A stretch of DNA of 64,000 bases, taken from Leucobacter rhizosphaerae. GTDB taxonomy: Bacteria > Actinomycetota > Actinomycetes > Actinomycetales > Microbacteriaceae. The position numbers and the translations under genes are program-made. This document shows positions 44,575 through 52,264 of the stretch, in pieces; positions within the stretch are counted from its first letter, which is position 1; each line of letters starts with the position of its first letter. The stretch lies in the NCBI RefSeq assembly GCF_022919175.1, contig NZ_CP095043.1, positions 124,001 through 188,000 on the forward strand, in the 5' to 3' direction. Below the pieces are notes generated by a model that was not told the origin of the DNA, made no database searches, and was given only the letters and a program-made list of their open reading frames with translations.

Positions 44575-45681
44575 GTGACTTCCGCAGCACCCGCACCCCT
44601 CGATCCCGCAGCAGGCCCCGTCGAGCTCACCCGGCAGCTCTGCAACATCCCCTCCGTCTCGGGCGACGAACGCGCCATCGCAGATGCCGTCGAGGCGATG
44701 CTGGCCGCGCACGCCCCGCACCTCACCGTGATGCGGGATGGCGACACGATCATCGCCCGCACCGAGCTCGGGCGCGACCGCCGTGTCGCGATCGCCGGGC
44801 ACCTCGACACGGTGCCCATCAACGAGAACCTGCCGGTCCAGGATCGGATCGACCCGGAGACCGGCGCCGCGATGCTCTGGGGGCGCGGCACCGTGGACAT
44901 GAAGGCCGGGGTGGCGGTGCAGCTGGTGCTCGCGGTCGAGCTCGTGGCCCCGACCGTGGACCTCACCTGGGTCTGGTACGACCACGAGGAGGTCGCCTCG
45001 GAGCTGAGCGGTCTCGGCCGCGCCATGCGCCAGCACCCCGAGCTCTTCGAGGCGGACTTCGCGATCCTCGGCGAGCCCTCGAACGGCACGATCGAGGGCG
45101 GCTGCAACGGCACCCTCCGGGCGCGGATCGAGCTGCACGGCACGCGGGCGCACTCGGCCCGCAGTTGGATGGGGCGGAACGCGATCCATCGTGCGGGCGA
45201 GCTGCTCGAGCGGCTCGCCGCTTTCGAGCCGGAGCGGGTGGCGGTCGACGGGCTCGAGTACCGCGAGGGGCTCAACGCCGTCCGCATCGAGGGCGGGGTC
45301 GCGGGCAACGTGATCCCGGATCGCTGCAGCTTCGAGGTGAACTACCGCTTCGCCCCGAGCCGGAGCACCGACGAGGCCGAGGCGTTCGTGCGGGCGTTCT
45401 TCGCCGACGCCGACGTGGTCGAGATCGTCGATCTCTCACCCGGGGCTCGCCCCGGTCTCGAAGCCCCCCTCGCGCAGCGCTTCGTCGCCGCCGTGGGACA
45501 GACGCCGACGGCGAAGCTCGGGTGGACGGACGTCTCCCGCTTTTCAGCGCTCGGGATCCCCGCCGTCAACTTCGGACCGGGCAATGCGCTGCTCGCGCAC
45601 GCGGACGACGAATCCGTTCCCGTGGACCAGATCACGGCCGGTGCGGAGGCGCTCCGGGCGTGGTTGTCGGGCGCAATATAG
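44575..45681 (+). CDS. dapE: Succinyl-diaminopimelate desuccinylase DapE
   Basis: DapE (368 residues) is an M20 zinc peptidase that removes succinate from N-succinyl-LL-DAP. Metal-site motifs are VAIAGHLDTVPINEN, GRGTVDMKAG, and YDHEEVASELSGLG, which holds the catalytic Glu and a metal ligand. The dimerisation domain occupies about residues 190-290. The GTG start has a -10 exactly 7 nt upstream and no ribosome site. With DapC and DapD here, three of the four succinyl-branch steps are encoded within about 7 kb. Confidence 0.95.
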   Translation: MTSAAPAPLDPAAGPVELTRQLCNIPSVSGDERAIADAVEAMLAAHAPHLTVMRDGDTIIARTELGRDRRVAIAGHLDTVPINENLPVQDRIDPETGAAMLWGRGTVDMKAGVAVQLVLAVELVAPTVDLTWVWYDHEEVASELSGLGRAMRQHPELFEADFAILGEPSNGTIEGGCNGTLRARIELHGTRAHSARSWMGRNAIHRAGELLERLAAFEPERVAVDGLEYREGLNAVRIEGGVAGNVIPDRCSFEVNYRFAPSRSTDEAEAFVRAFFADADVVEIVDLSPGARPGLEAPLAQRFVAAVGQTPTAKLGWTDVSRFSALGIPAVNFGPGNALLAHADDESVPVDQITAGAEALRAWLSGAI

Positions 45682-45715
45682 CGTGTTGGGATTTCGCTGA
45701 AGCCCTCGGCTAGCG

Positions 45716-45721
45716 GATAAT
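45716..45721 (+). promoter_or_regulatory. -10 hexamer GATAAT upstream of DUF3117 gene
   Basis: GATAAT is a near-consensus -10, 33 nt before the small gene, giving a short leader with a GAGGAGG ribosome site. Confidence 0.55.
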
Positions 45722-45754
45722 GGGAACGAACGACCAAACTTGCGAGGAGGCGCC

Positions 45755-45925
45755 ATGGCTGCAATGAAACCGAGGACTGGGGATGGACCCATGGAGGCGG
45801 TGCGTGAAAGCCGGGTGATCGTCGTGCGTGTGCCGCTCGAGGGTGGTGGACGCCTGGTGGTGTCCGTGAACGACCAGGAGGCCGGTGAGCTCCGCGACGT
45901 GCTCGCCGCCGTGCTCGACGGATAG
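45755..45925 (+). CDS. DUF3117 small conserved protein
   Basis: This 56-residue protein begins MAAMKPRTGDGPMEAV, the very conserved start of DUF3117 proteins found across actinobacteria. The family has no known function. A strong GAGGAGG ribosome site lies 5 nt before ATG 45755. It has its own near-consensus promoter and a strong terminator after it, so it is a single-gene transcript that is probably well expressed. In mycobacteria the homologue lies in the same general neighbourhood. Confidence 0.88.
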   Translation: MAAMKPRTGDGPMEAVRESRVIVVRVPLEGGGRLVVSVNDQEAGELRDVLAAVLDG

Positions 45926-45962
45926 GCATTCGATCATCGAGTGCAGCTGACGCTGTTCAGAG

Positions 45963-45996
45963 CTGAAGGGGCCCCGCGGAAGCGGGGCCCCTTCAG
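45963..45996. terminator. Strong hairpin terminator after the DUF3117 gene
   Basis: A perfect 15-bp stem (45963-45977 with 45982-45996) and GGAA tetraloop lie 37 bp after the stop. Being symmetrical, it can also stop transcripts from the convergent O-methyltransferase gene. Confidence 0.9.
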
Positions 45997-46034
45997 CGTT
46001 CTCCGCGAAGCGTGCGAACGTCAGGGCAGAGGTA

Positions 46035-46667
46035 TCAGTCGTCGAGTCTCACCAGGGTGAGCACCCCGTCGCCGGCGGGGGAGAGCATGGACGCGATGGC
46101 ACTGGACTCGGCGACGAGCGCGAGCAGGTCGCGCATGGCCTGCGTGGCCTCGTCGCGGGCGGCGGGATCCGGCACCCGCCCGTGCGAGAAGGCTCCGGGA
46201 ACCACGACGCAGCCTCCGGGGCGGACGATGCCGAGGGCGTGCTCGAAGTAGTCGAGCAGCTGCGTCGGGTTCGCGTCGAGCAGCACGAGGTCGTAGGAGC
46301 CGAGGTTCAGTCGCGGCAGCACGTGCAGCGCGTCGCCCTCGATCAGACGCAGGCGCGCGGCCGGGATGCCCGCCTCAGCGAACACCGTGCGCGCCTCGCG
46401 GAGATGCTCGGCCTCGATCTCGATCGACGTCAGGGTCGCGTCGTCGACGTGCCGCAGCAGCGACAGTCCGCTGACGCCGACGCCCGTTCCGACCTCGCAG
46501 ATCGCCCGGGCGCGACTGAGCGCCGTGAGCCCGGAGAGCTGCGCCGCGATGGACCGGCTGACGGGTTCGATCCCGAGCTCGAGCGAGAGTCGGCGCGCGC
46601 GCACCTGGGCGTCGGTCTCGCCCGGATACTGTTCGGCGTACTGCCAATTGCGTTCGAGCTTGCTCAC
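46035..46667 (-). CDS. SAM-dependent O-methyltransferase
   Basis: This 210-residue class I methyltransferase belongs to the caffeoyl-CoA/catechol O-methyltransferase family (Methyltransf_3). The SAM-binding motif is AICEVGTGVGVSGLSLL, and YDLVLLDANP is motif III with the likely Mg2+ ligand. It begins VSKLERNWQYAEQYPGE. I chose the GTG at 46667 for a GGAGGAG ribosome site 6 nt upstream. The substrate is unknown. In mycobacteria the homologue lies next to sigE-rseA-htrA-tatB; here it is divergent directly from tatB. Confidence 0.87.
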   Translation of the reverse strand: MSKLERNWQYAEQYPGETDAQVRARRLSLELGIEPVSRSIAAQLSGLTALSRARAICEVGTGVGVSGLSLLRHVDDATLTSIEIEAEHLREARTVFAEAGIPAARLRLIEGDALHVLPRLNLGSYDLVLLDANPTQLLDYFEHALGIVRPGGCVVVPGAFSHGRVPDPAARDEATQAMRDLLALVAESSAIASMLSPAGDGVLTLVRLDD

Positions 46668-46810
46668 GTTCTCCTCCGGGGGTTCAGCTGCGGCGGGCAC
46701 CGCGCACCCTAAGCGTACGGGCCCGCGCCCCGGTGAGCCCGCGCACACGCGTGGCCCCGGCAGAAATCAGGGCGACGGGAGACATCACGATTCACTCGCC
46801 GAGGACTACG

Positions 46811-47278
46811 ATGGGGGAGATGGGCCTCACGATAGACAAGATTCTGGTGATCATGGTGATCGCCATGTTTGTCATCGGCCCCGATCGGCTGCCCGTCTAC
46901 GCCAAGAAGCTCGGTGAACTGGTGCGCAGCATCCGGCGCATGTCCGAGGGTGCGAAGGAGCGCTTGAAAGACGAGATGGGTCCGGAGTTCGACGAGGTCG
47001 ACTGGCGGCAGCTCGATCCGCGGCAGTACGACCCGCGCCGGATCATCCGCGATGCGCTGCTGGAGGACGAGCAGGAGGCGCGGTCGGCCGCGCAACGGGC
47101 GAAGGCCTCAGACGCGGCGAAGTCCCGGCGGATCGGCGGCGCGGCGGCGGGGACGGCCGGAGCCGCGGCGGGGGTAGCCGGCGCAGCCGTCGCCGCGGGC
47201 GCGGTGGCCGCCGCGGGAGCAACGGAGTCCGGCGCCGATCCCGCAGCCGGGCTGCGCTTCGACGAGGAAGCCACGTGA
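46811..47278 (+). CDS. tatB: Sec-independent translocase subunit TatB
   Basis: TatB recognises folded Tat substrates together with TatC. This 155-residue protein has an N-terminal membrane helix (about 6-23) ending in the GPDRLP hinge, then an amphipathic helix with KKLGELVRSIRRM and a charged helical region. The C-terminus is unusual: residues about 118-140 form a Gly/Ala/Val-rich hydrophobic stretch not typical of TatB. ATG 46811 is chosen for GAGGA upstream and the position of the helix; ATG 46820 is an alternative. The window's Tat-exported DyP peroxidase is a possible client. Confidence 0.87.
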   Translation: MGEMGLTIDKILVIMVIAMFVIGPDRLPVYAKKLGELVRSIRRMSEGAKERLKDEMGPEFDEVDWRQLDPRQYDPRRIIRDALLEDEQEARSAAQRAKASDAAKSRRIGGAAAGTAGAAAGVAGAAVAAGAVAAAGATESGADPAAGLRFDEEAT

Positions 47279-47294
47279 TTCCCGGAGCGGTCGT

Positions 47295-49067
47295 GTGAGC
47301 GACACCCGGCTCGCCGACCTCGGCGGCGATTCCGCCCGGCGCCTGGTCGCGGACATCTTCGCGGCGCTCAACTCCCACGCGCTGGTGTCGGTCACGGACC
47401 GACGCGGTGTGATCCTCCACGCGAACGACCGGTTCTGCGAGGTCTCGCAGTACCCCCGATCGGAACTCGTCGGGCGGACGCACGCGGTCGTGAACTCGGG
47501 GCACCACGATCCGGAGTTCTTCGCCGAGATGTGGCGGACGATCCGGCGCGGTGAATCCTGGCGCGGCGTGATCTGCAATCGCGCGAAGGACGGCAGCGAG
47601 TACTGGGTGGAGACGCTCATCGCGCCGATCCTCGGCGACGACGGCACCCCGGAGCGCTACGTCTCGATCCGGGTCGAGGAGACTCGACGCCACCTGGCCG
47701 AGGAGCAGGTGCGGCGCCTCGCCTACGTGGACGCGGTCACGGGCTTGCCGAACCGCGCGGCGATGCTCGCGGCGATGCTGCGAGCCGTCGAGCACCGCGC
47801 GCCGGGCTTCTGCGGATTCGTCACGGTGAGTGTCGACGAGCTCTCCGTCGTGAACGATGCGTTCGGATTCGAGGCGGGCGAGCTCCTGCTGCAGAGCGTC
47901 GCAACGCGGATCCTGCAGCTCGATCACCCGATCGCCGCCATCGCCCGACTCGGCTCCGGCGTCTTCGGACTCCTGCTCGTCGATCTCGGCGAGGAGCGCG
48001 TGGCCGGCGCGCGCTGCCGCGAGGTGATGGAGGAGCTCCACGCCGCGCTCAGCGGGCCGGTGGACCTCGGCGACGGGGTCGTGGTCGACGCGTCGGTGAG
48101 CATCGGATCGGTGCTCTGGGCCGACGGGAGCACGGTCCCCGCGGATCCCGTCGTGAGCGAGGACACGGGATCGCCCCGCTACATCCTCGGTGCGTTCGTC
48201 GGCACCGATGACCCCGCGATCGTCGTGAACAGCGCGGAGATCGCCCGTAAACGGGCGCGGCAGAGCGGCGGGCACCGTCGTCTCCGCCACTTCCAGCGCA
48301 GCATGCTCGACGACGCGCGCGAGCGCGTGCAGCTCGTCTCGGAGCTGCGGCGCGGGATCGAGCGCGGGGAGCTCCGCCTGTTCGCGCAGCCGATCGTGGA
48401 TCGGCACCGGCGAGTGCTCGGCGAGGAGGGCCTGATCCGGTGGCGCAGTCCGGAGCGCGGGCTGATCCCGCCGGACGAGTTCATCCCGCTCGCCGAGCAG
48501 ACCGGCATGATCATCGAGATCGGGGAGTGGGTGCTCGACCAGGCCTGTCGGCAGCTCGCCGTGTGGGCCCGGGATCCGGCGACGCAGCACCTCACGCTGT
48601 CGGTCAATCTGAGCGAGCGGCAGCTGCGCGAGCGCGACTTCGCCGAGCAGGTGCGTGACCGCATGGACCACTACGGCGTTCCGGCGGGCAAGCTCAAGTT
48701 CGAGCTCACCGAGAGTGTGCTCAACACGGACCTCGACCGCACGATCCGGCTCCTCTCGCTGCTCCGGGCCGACGGCGTGCTGACGTCGCTCGACGACTTC
48801 GGCACCGGGTACTCCTCGCTGAGCTATTTGCGCCAACTGCCGGTGCAGCAGCTCAAGATCGACCAGTCGTTCGTCGACACGGTCGTCGACAATGCGCAGA
48901 CGGCCGCCGTGATCACCATGATCGTGCAGCTCGGCCGCGCCTTCGGCCTGCACGTCGTCGCCGAGGGCGTCGAGACGGAGCCGCAGTTCCAGCGGCTCGC
49001 CGAGCTCGGGGTCGACGCGTTCCAGGGCTTCCTCTTCAGCAAGCCCCGGCCGATCAGCGAGGTGTGA
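47295..49067 (+). CDS. PAS-GGDEF(degenerate)-EAL protein, probable c-di-GMP phosphodiesterase
   Basis: This is a 590-residue cytosolic signalling protein. A PAS domain (about 20-135, with HANDRFCEVSQYPRSELVG) is followed by a GGDEF-like domain (about 140-330). There the active-site motif is replaced by LGSGVFG, so cyclase activity is unlikely. The C-terminal EAL domain (about 350-585) has EEGLIRWRSPERG (EGL instead of EAL), SVNLSERQL, FELTESVL, LDDFGTGYSSL, LKIDQSFV, VAEGVETE and QGFLFSKP, so the metal and catalytic residues look intact. It probably degrades c-di-GMP under control of the PAS sensor. GTG 47295 lies 16 bp after tatB. The 3' end overlaps mrp by 14 bp, convergently. Confidence 0.92.
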   Translation: MSDTRLADLGGDSARRLVADIFAALNSHALVSVTDRRGVILHANDRFCEVSQYPRSELVGRTHAVVNSGHHDPEFFAEMWRTIRRGESWRGVICNRAKDGSEYWVETLIAPILGDDGTPERYVSIRVEETRRHLAEEQVRRLAYVDAVTGLPNRAAMLAAMLRAVEHRAPGFCGFVTVSVDELSVVNDAFGFEAGELLLQSVATRILQLDHPIAAIARLGSGVFGLLLVDLGEERVAGARCREVMEELHAALSGPVDLGDGVVVDASVSIGSVLWADGSTVPADPVVSEDTGSPRYILGAFVGTDDPAIVVNSAEIARKRARQSGGHRRLRHFQRSMLDDARERVQLVSELRRGIERGELRLFAQPIVDRHRRVLGEEGLIRWRSPERGLIPPDEFIPLAEQTGMIIEIGEWVLDQACRQLAVWARDPATQHLTLSVNLSERQLRERDFAEQVRDRMDHYGVPAGKLKFELTESVLNTDLDRTIRLLSLLRADGVLTSLDDFGTGYSSLSYLRQLPVQQLKIDQSFVDTVVDNAQTAAVITMIVQLGRAFGLHVVAEGVETEPQFQRLAELGVDAFQGFLFSKPRPISEV

Positions 49068-50244
49068 CCGCGAGCGAACGGCCCGCGAGCCCGCGACCGC
49101 CGCGGGCCAGCTGAGCCGCGATCCGCACGACCTCGGCCGCTGCCGGGTCGTCGGGCGCGGCCAGTACCGCGGGGGTGCCCGCGTCGCCGGCGATCCGGAA
49201 CGGCGGACTCAGCGGGACGCTGCCGAGGAGCGGCACCGCGCCGTGCTCCGCGTCGCTCAGCCGCTCCGCGACGAGGGCGCCGCCGCCCGTGCCGAAGACA
49301 TCGACCACCGAACCGTCGGGCTGCACGAGGCCGGCCATGTTCTCGACGACGCCGATGACGCGCTGGCCGGTCTGCCGCGCGACGAGGGCGCTGCGCACCG
49401 CGACGTCGGCCGCGGCCTCCTGCGGGGTCGTGACGACGAGCACCTCGGCCTGCGGCAGCAGTTGGCCGACGCTGATCGCGATGTCGCCGGTGCCGGGCGG
49501 CAGATCGAGGAGCAGCACGTCGAGGTCGCCGAACCAGACGTCGCGGAGGAACTGCTCGATGGTGCGGTGGAGCATGGGGCCGCGCCACGACACGGCCGTG
49601 GTGCGGGGATCCTGCTCGCCGAGGAACATGCCGATCGAGATCACTTTCACGCCGTGGGCGACCGGGGGCAGGATCATGTCGCCCACGCGCGTCGGCTGCA
49701 CGGTGGTGCCCTCGCTGCTGAGGCCGAGGATGCCCGGGATCGAGAACCCGAACACGTCCGCGTCGACGAGGCCGACCGACAGCCCCTCCGCGGCGAGGGA
49801 CACAGCCAGACCCGCGGTGAGCGAGGACTTGCCGACGCCGCCCTTGCCGCTCGTGACGGTGATGACGCGCGTGAGGGAATCGGGGCCGAACTGCAGGGGG
49901 CGGGTGCCGCGGTCGCCGCGGACGCGCGCGATGAACGCCTGGCGCTCGGCGGGGGTCATGACGCCGACCTCGACGTCGACCTCGGTCACCCCCGCCGCCG
50001 CCGCGGCGGCCTCGCGGGTGTCGGCCTCGATCCGGCGGGCCGCAGGACAGCCGGCGATCGTGAGGAGGATCGAGACGGTCGCGCGGCCCTCAGCGTCGAC
50101 GCGCACGGCGCGGACCATGCCGAGCTCGGTGATGGGGCGCAGGATCTCGGGGTCGCGCACCCGGTCGAGCTCGGTCCAGACCGGGCGTTCGCGGGGCCCG
50201 GCCTGGTCGCGGGTCTCGGCCGGGATATCGGGCGTCGTCATCAC
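49054..50244 (-). CDS. mrp: Mrp/NBP35-family Fe-S cluster carrier ATPase
   Basis: This 396-residue protein has an N-terminal MIP18/DUF59 domain (about 20-95, with LRPITELGMVRAVRV and GCPAARRIEADTR) and a deviant Walker A (SGKGGVGKSSLTAG) of the MinD/Mrp type. It probably carries and hands over Fe-S clusters. The CxxC pair used by E. coli Mrp is absent (VENMAGLVQPDGSVVDVFG), as in mycobacterial Mrp. Its start overlaps the DUF1003 gene stop by four bases. The DUF1003 and MgtE_N/CBS genes upstream form a run also seen in mycobacteria. Confidence 0.9.
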   Translation of the reverse strand: MMTTPDIPAETRDQAGPRERPVWTELDRVRDPEILRPITELGMVRAVRVDAEGRATVSILLTIAGCPAARRIEADTREAAAAAAGVTEVDVEVGVMTPAERQAFIARVRGDRGTRPLQFGPDSLTRVITVTSGKGGVGKSSLTAGLAVSLAAEGLSVGLVDADVFGFSIPGILGLSSEGTTVQPTRVGDMILPPVAHGVKVISIGMFLGEQDPRTTAVSWRGPMLHRTIEQFLRDVWFGDLDVLLLDLPPGTGDIAISVGQLLPQAEVLVVTTPQEAAADVAVRSALVARQTGQRVIGVVENMAGLVQPDGSVVDVFGTGGGALVAERLSDAEHGAVPLLGSVPLSPPFRIAGDAGTPAVLAAPDDPAAAEVVRIAAQLARGGRGLAGRSLAVTPR

Positions 50245-50876
50245 TCGGGCTCGGCGGCGGCCGCGCGCTGGGCCGCCGCGGGGTCGGGCTGCGCGTCGAG
50301 GGGGCCGAGCGCAGGGGGTGCATCGGCATCGGCATCGGGCTCACTCGGCTCCGGGAGCGCCGGCGCCCGTTCGGCTTCGAGATCGGCGAGCAGCGCCCGG
50401 AGCTCGGCGCGCACGAACTCGCGGTCGGGCAGGTCCTTCATGGCGAGCCGCAGGGCGACCACCTCGCGCGCGAGGAACTCCGTGTCGGCGAGATTGCGTT
50501 CCGCGCGCTGGCGATCCTGCTCGATCTGCACTCGGTCGCGGTCGTCCTGACGATTCTGGGCGAGCAGGATCATCGGCGCCGCGTACGACGCCTGGAGCGA
50601 CAGGATCAGGGTGAGCGCGGTGAAGCCGAGCGCCGCGGAATCGAACCGCCACTCCTCGGGGCCGAACCCGTTCCAGGCGAGCCAGGCGACACTGATGAGC
50701 GTGAGGATCAGCAGGAACCACGGGGTGCCCATGCCGCGCGCGATGCTCTCGGTCCAGCGGCCGAAGCGCTCGTTCCGGTTGGACTCGCGGCCGCCGCCGC
50801 GGGCAGGCCGGGCGGCGCGGGTGCCGGAGGCCAGCGGAGCGTCGAAGCCGGGATCCCGGCGCGTGAAGAAGCTCAC
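50241..50876 (-). CDS. DUF1003 membrane protein
   Basis: This 211-residue protein has two membrane helices in the DUF1003 core (about 40-130, with GTPWFLLILTLISVAWLAWN and LILSLQASYAAPMILLAQNRQDDRDR). A long, acidic Ala/Pro-rich C-terminal tail follows and may be disordered. Function is unknown; the family is often linked to MgtE-like magnesium proteins. It overlaps the MgtE_N/CBS gene and mrp by four bases each, so the three genes are co-translated. Confidence 0.85.
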   Translation of the reverse strand: MSFFTRRDPGFDAPLASGTRAARPARGGGRESNRNERFGRWTESIARGMGTPWFLLILTLISVAWLAWNGFGPEEWRFDSAALGFTALTLILSLQASYAAPMILLAQNRQDDRDRVQIEQDRQRAERNLADTEFLAREVVALRLAMKDLPDREFVRAELRALLADLEAERAPALPEPSEPDADADAPPALGPLDAQPDPAAAQRAAAAEPE

Positions 50877-52156
50877 GACGCACCCCCGGGCTCGTCGTCG
50901 GCGTGACGCCAGTCGTCGGGCAGCAAATGGTCGAGCACGTCGTCGACCGTGACCACCCCGACGAGCCGGTTCTGGTCATCGACGACGGGCATCGCCACCA
51001 TGTCGTAACTCGCCAGCCGCCGCGACACCTCCGCGGCGCTCGCCTGCACGGGGACCGCCTCGATCTCGGTGTCGATGAGCGCGGACAGACGCTCGTGGGG
51101 CGGGAAACGGAGCATGCGCTGGAAGTGCGCCATGCCGAGGTACTCGCCGGTCGGGGTCTCGTACGGCGGGTGGGTGACGTAGACGGCGGAGGCCATCGCT
51201 GGAGGGATCTCGGCGCGCCGGATCATCGCGAGCCCCTCGGCGACACTCGACTCTCCGGACAGCACGATGGGGGCCGGGCTCATGAGCCCGCCCGCCGTGT
51301 CGCCGTCGTACTCGAGGAGGCGACGCACGTCTTCGGCCTCCTCGGGTTCCATCAGGTCGAGGAGCTCCTCGCCCTTCGCCGCGGGCAGGGCGGCGATGAG
51401 GTCGGCCGCGTCGTCCGGCTCCATCCGGTCCAGCACGTCCGCGGTGCGATCCGGCGGCATCTGCGCGAGCAGGGCCAACTGGTCGGTCTCGCTCATCTCC
51501 TCGAGCGCATCGGCGACGCGCTCATCGGGAAGCTCCTGCACGACCTCGACCATGCGCGGCTGCGGCAGCTCGAGTAGGGCCTCGGCGAGGTCGGCGGGTT
51601 TCAGATCGACCATGGTCTGGATCAGGAGCTCGGCGGACTGTGCGCCGGTGTGCTCGCTCGGCAGCTGCACCTCCGCCCACCGGACGATGCGGGCATCGCC
51701 GCGGCTGAAGGGCGCGGCGGGCTTCGGGAAGCGGACGAAGAGCTCCGTCACGAGCCACTCGCCGGTGCGGGCGCGCTCGATCGCCGCGTCCTCGATCCTG
51801 GCCATGCCGGCGGCGGATCCCGCGCGGTCGGTGCGCGCGTCCCGCGCGGCGGCGACCTGCACCTCTCGTCCGATGAGCTCCGCGATCATGCGGGTCTCGC
51901 CACCGCGCTGCTCGAAGCGACGGATGTTGATGAGGCCGGTGGTGATGACCTGACCCGAGCCGATGGAGGTGACCCGGCTGATCGGCACGAAGACGCGACG
52001 TTTGCCCGGGATCTCGACGATCAGGCCGACGACACGCGGGGCGCTCGCGGCGCGGTAGACGATGAGGACGTCCCGGACCTTGCCGATCCGGTCGCCGACG
52101 GGGTCGAACACCCCGCGTCCGGCGAGACGCCCGACGAAGACTCTCGAAGTACTCAC
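50873..52156 (-). CDS. PRC-barrel / MgtE N-domain / CBS protein lacking a membrane domain
   Basis: This is a 427-residue soluble protein. It has an N-terminal PRC-barrel-like domain (about 10-100, with GKVRDVLIVYRAASAPRVVGL), an MgtE N-terminal domain of helical repeats (about 175-290, with PADLAEALLELPQPRMVEV and EPDDAADLIAALPA) and two CBS motifs (about 290-415, including TAGGLMSPAPIVL and VVDDQNRLVGVVTVDDVLDHL). The membrane domain of a true Mg2+ transporter is missing. A sensor or regulator role in Mg2+ homeostasis with the DUF1003 partner is inferred. The GTG at 52156 is chosen because it begins the family's STSRVFVGRLAG. Confidence 0.87.
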   Translation of the reverse strand: MSTSRVFVGRLAGRGVFDPVGDRIGKVRDVLIVYRAASAPRVVGLIVEIPGKRRVFVPISRVTSIGSGQVITTGLINIRRFEQRGGETRMIAELIGREVQVAAARDARTDRAGSAAGMARIEDAAIERARTGEWLVTELFVRFPKPAAPFSRGDARIVRWAEVQLPSEHTGAQSAELLIQTMVDLKPADLAEALLELPQPRMVEVVQELPDERVADALEEMSETDQLALLAQMPPDRTADVLDRMEPDDAADLIAALPAAKGEELLDLMEPEEAEDVRRLLEYDGDTAGGLMSPAPIVLSGESSVAEGLAMIRRAEIPPAMASAVYVTHPPYETPTGEYLGMAHFQRMLRFPPHERLSALIDTEIEAVPVQASAAEVSRRLASYDMVAMPVVDDQNRLVGVVTVDDVLDHLLPDDWRHADDEPGGAS

Positions 52157-52264
52157 ACCCCTACGGTAGCGCTCCCGCATGCCGCGAACCGCCGAATCCG
52201 ACCAGACGGAGGTGAACTCACCGCGTACAGGCGGTGTTGAGGGGGCGCGGGGGACACTGGGGGC

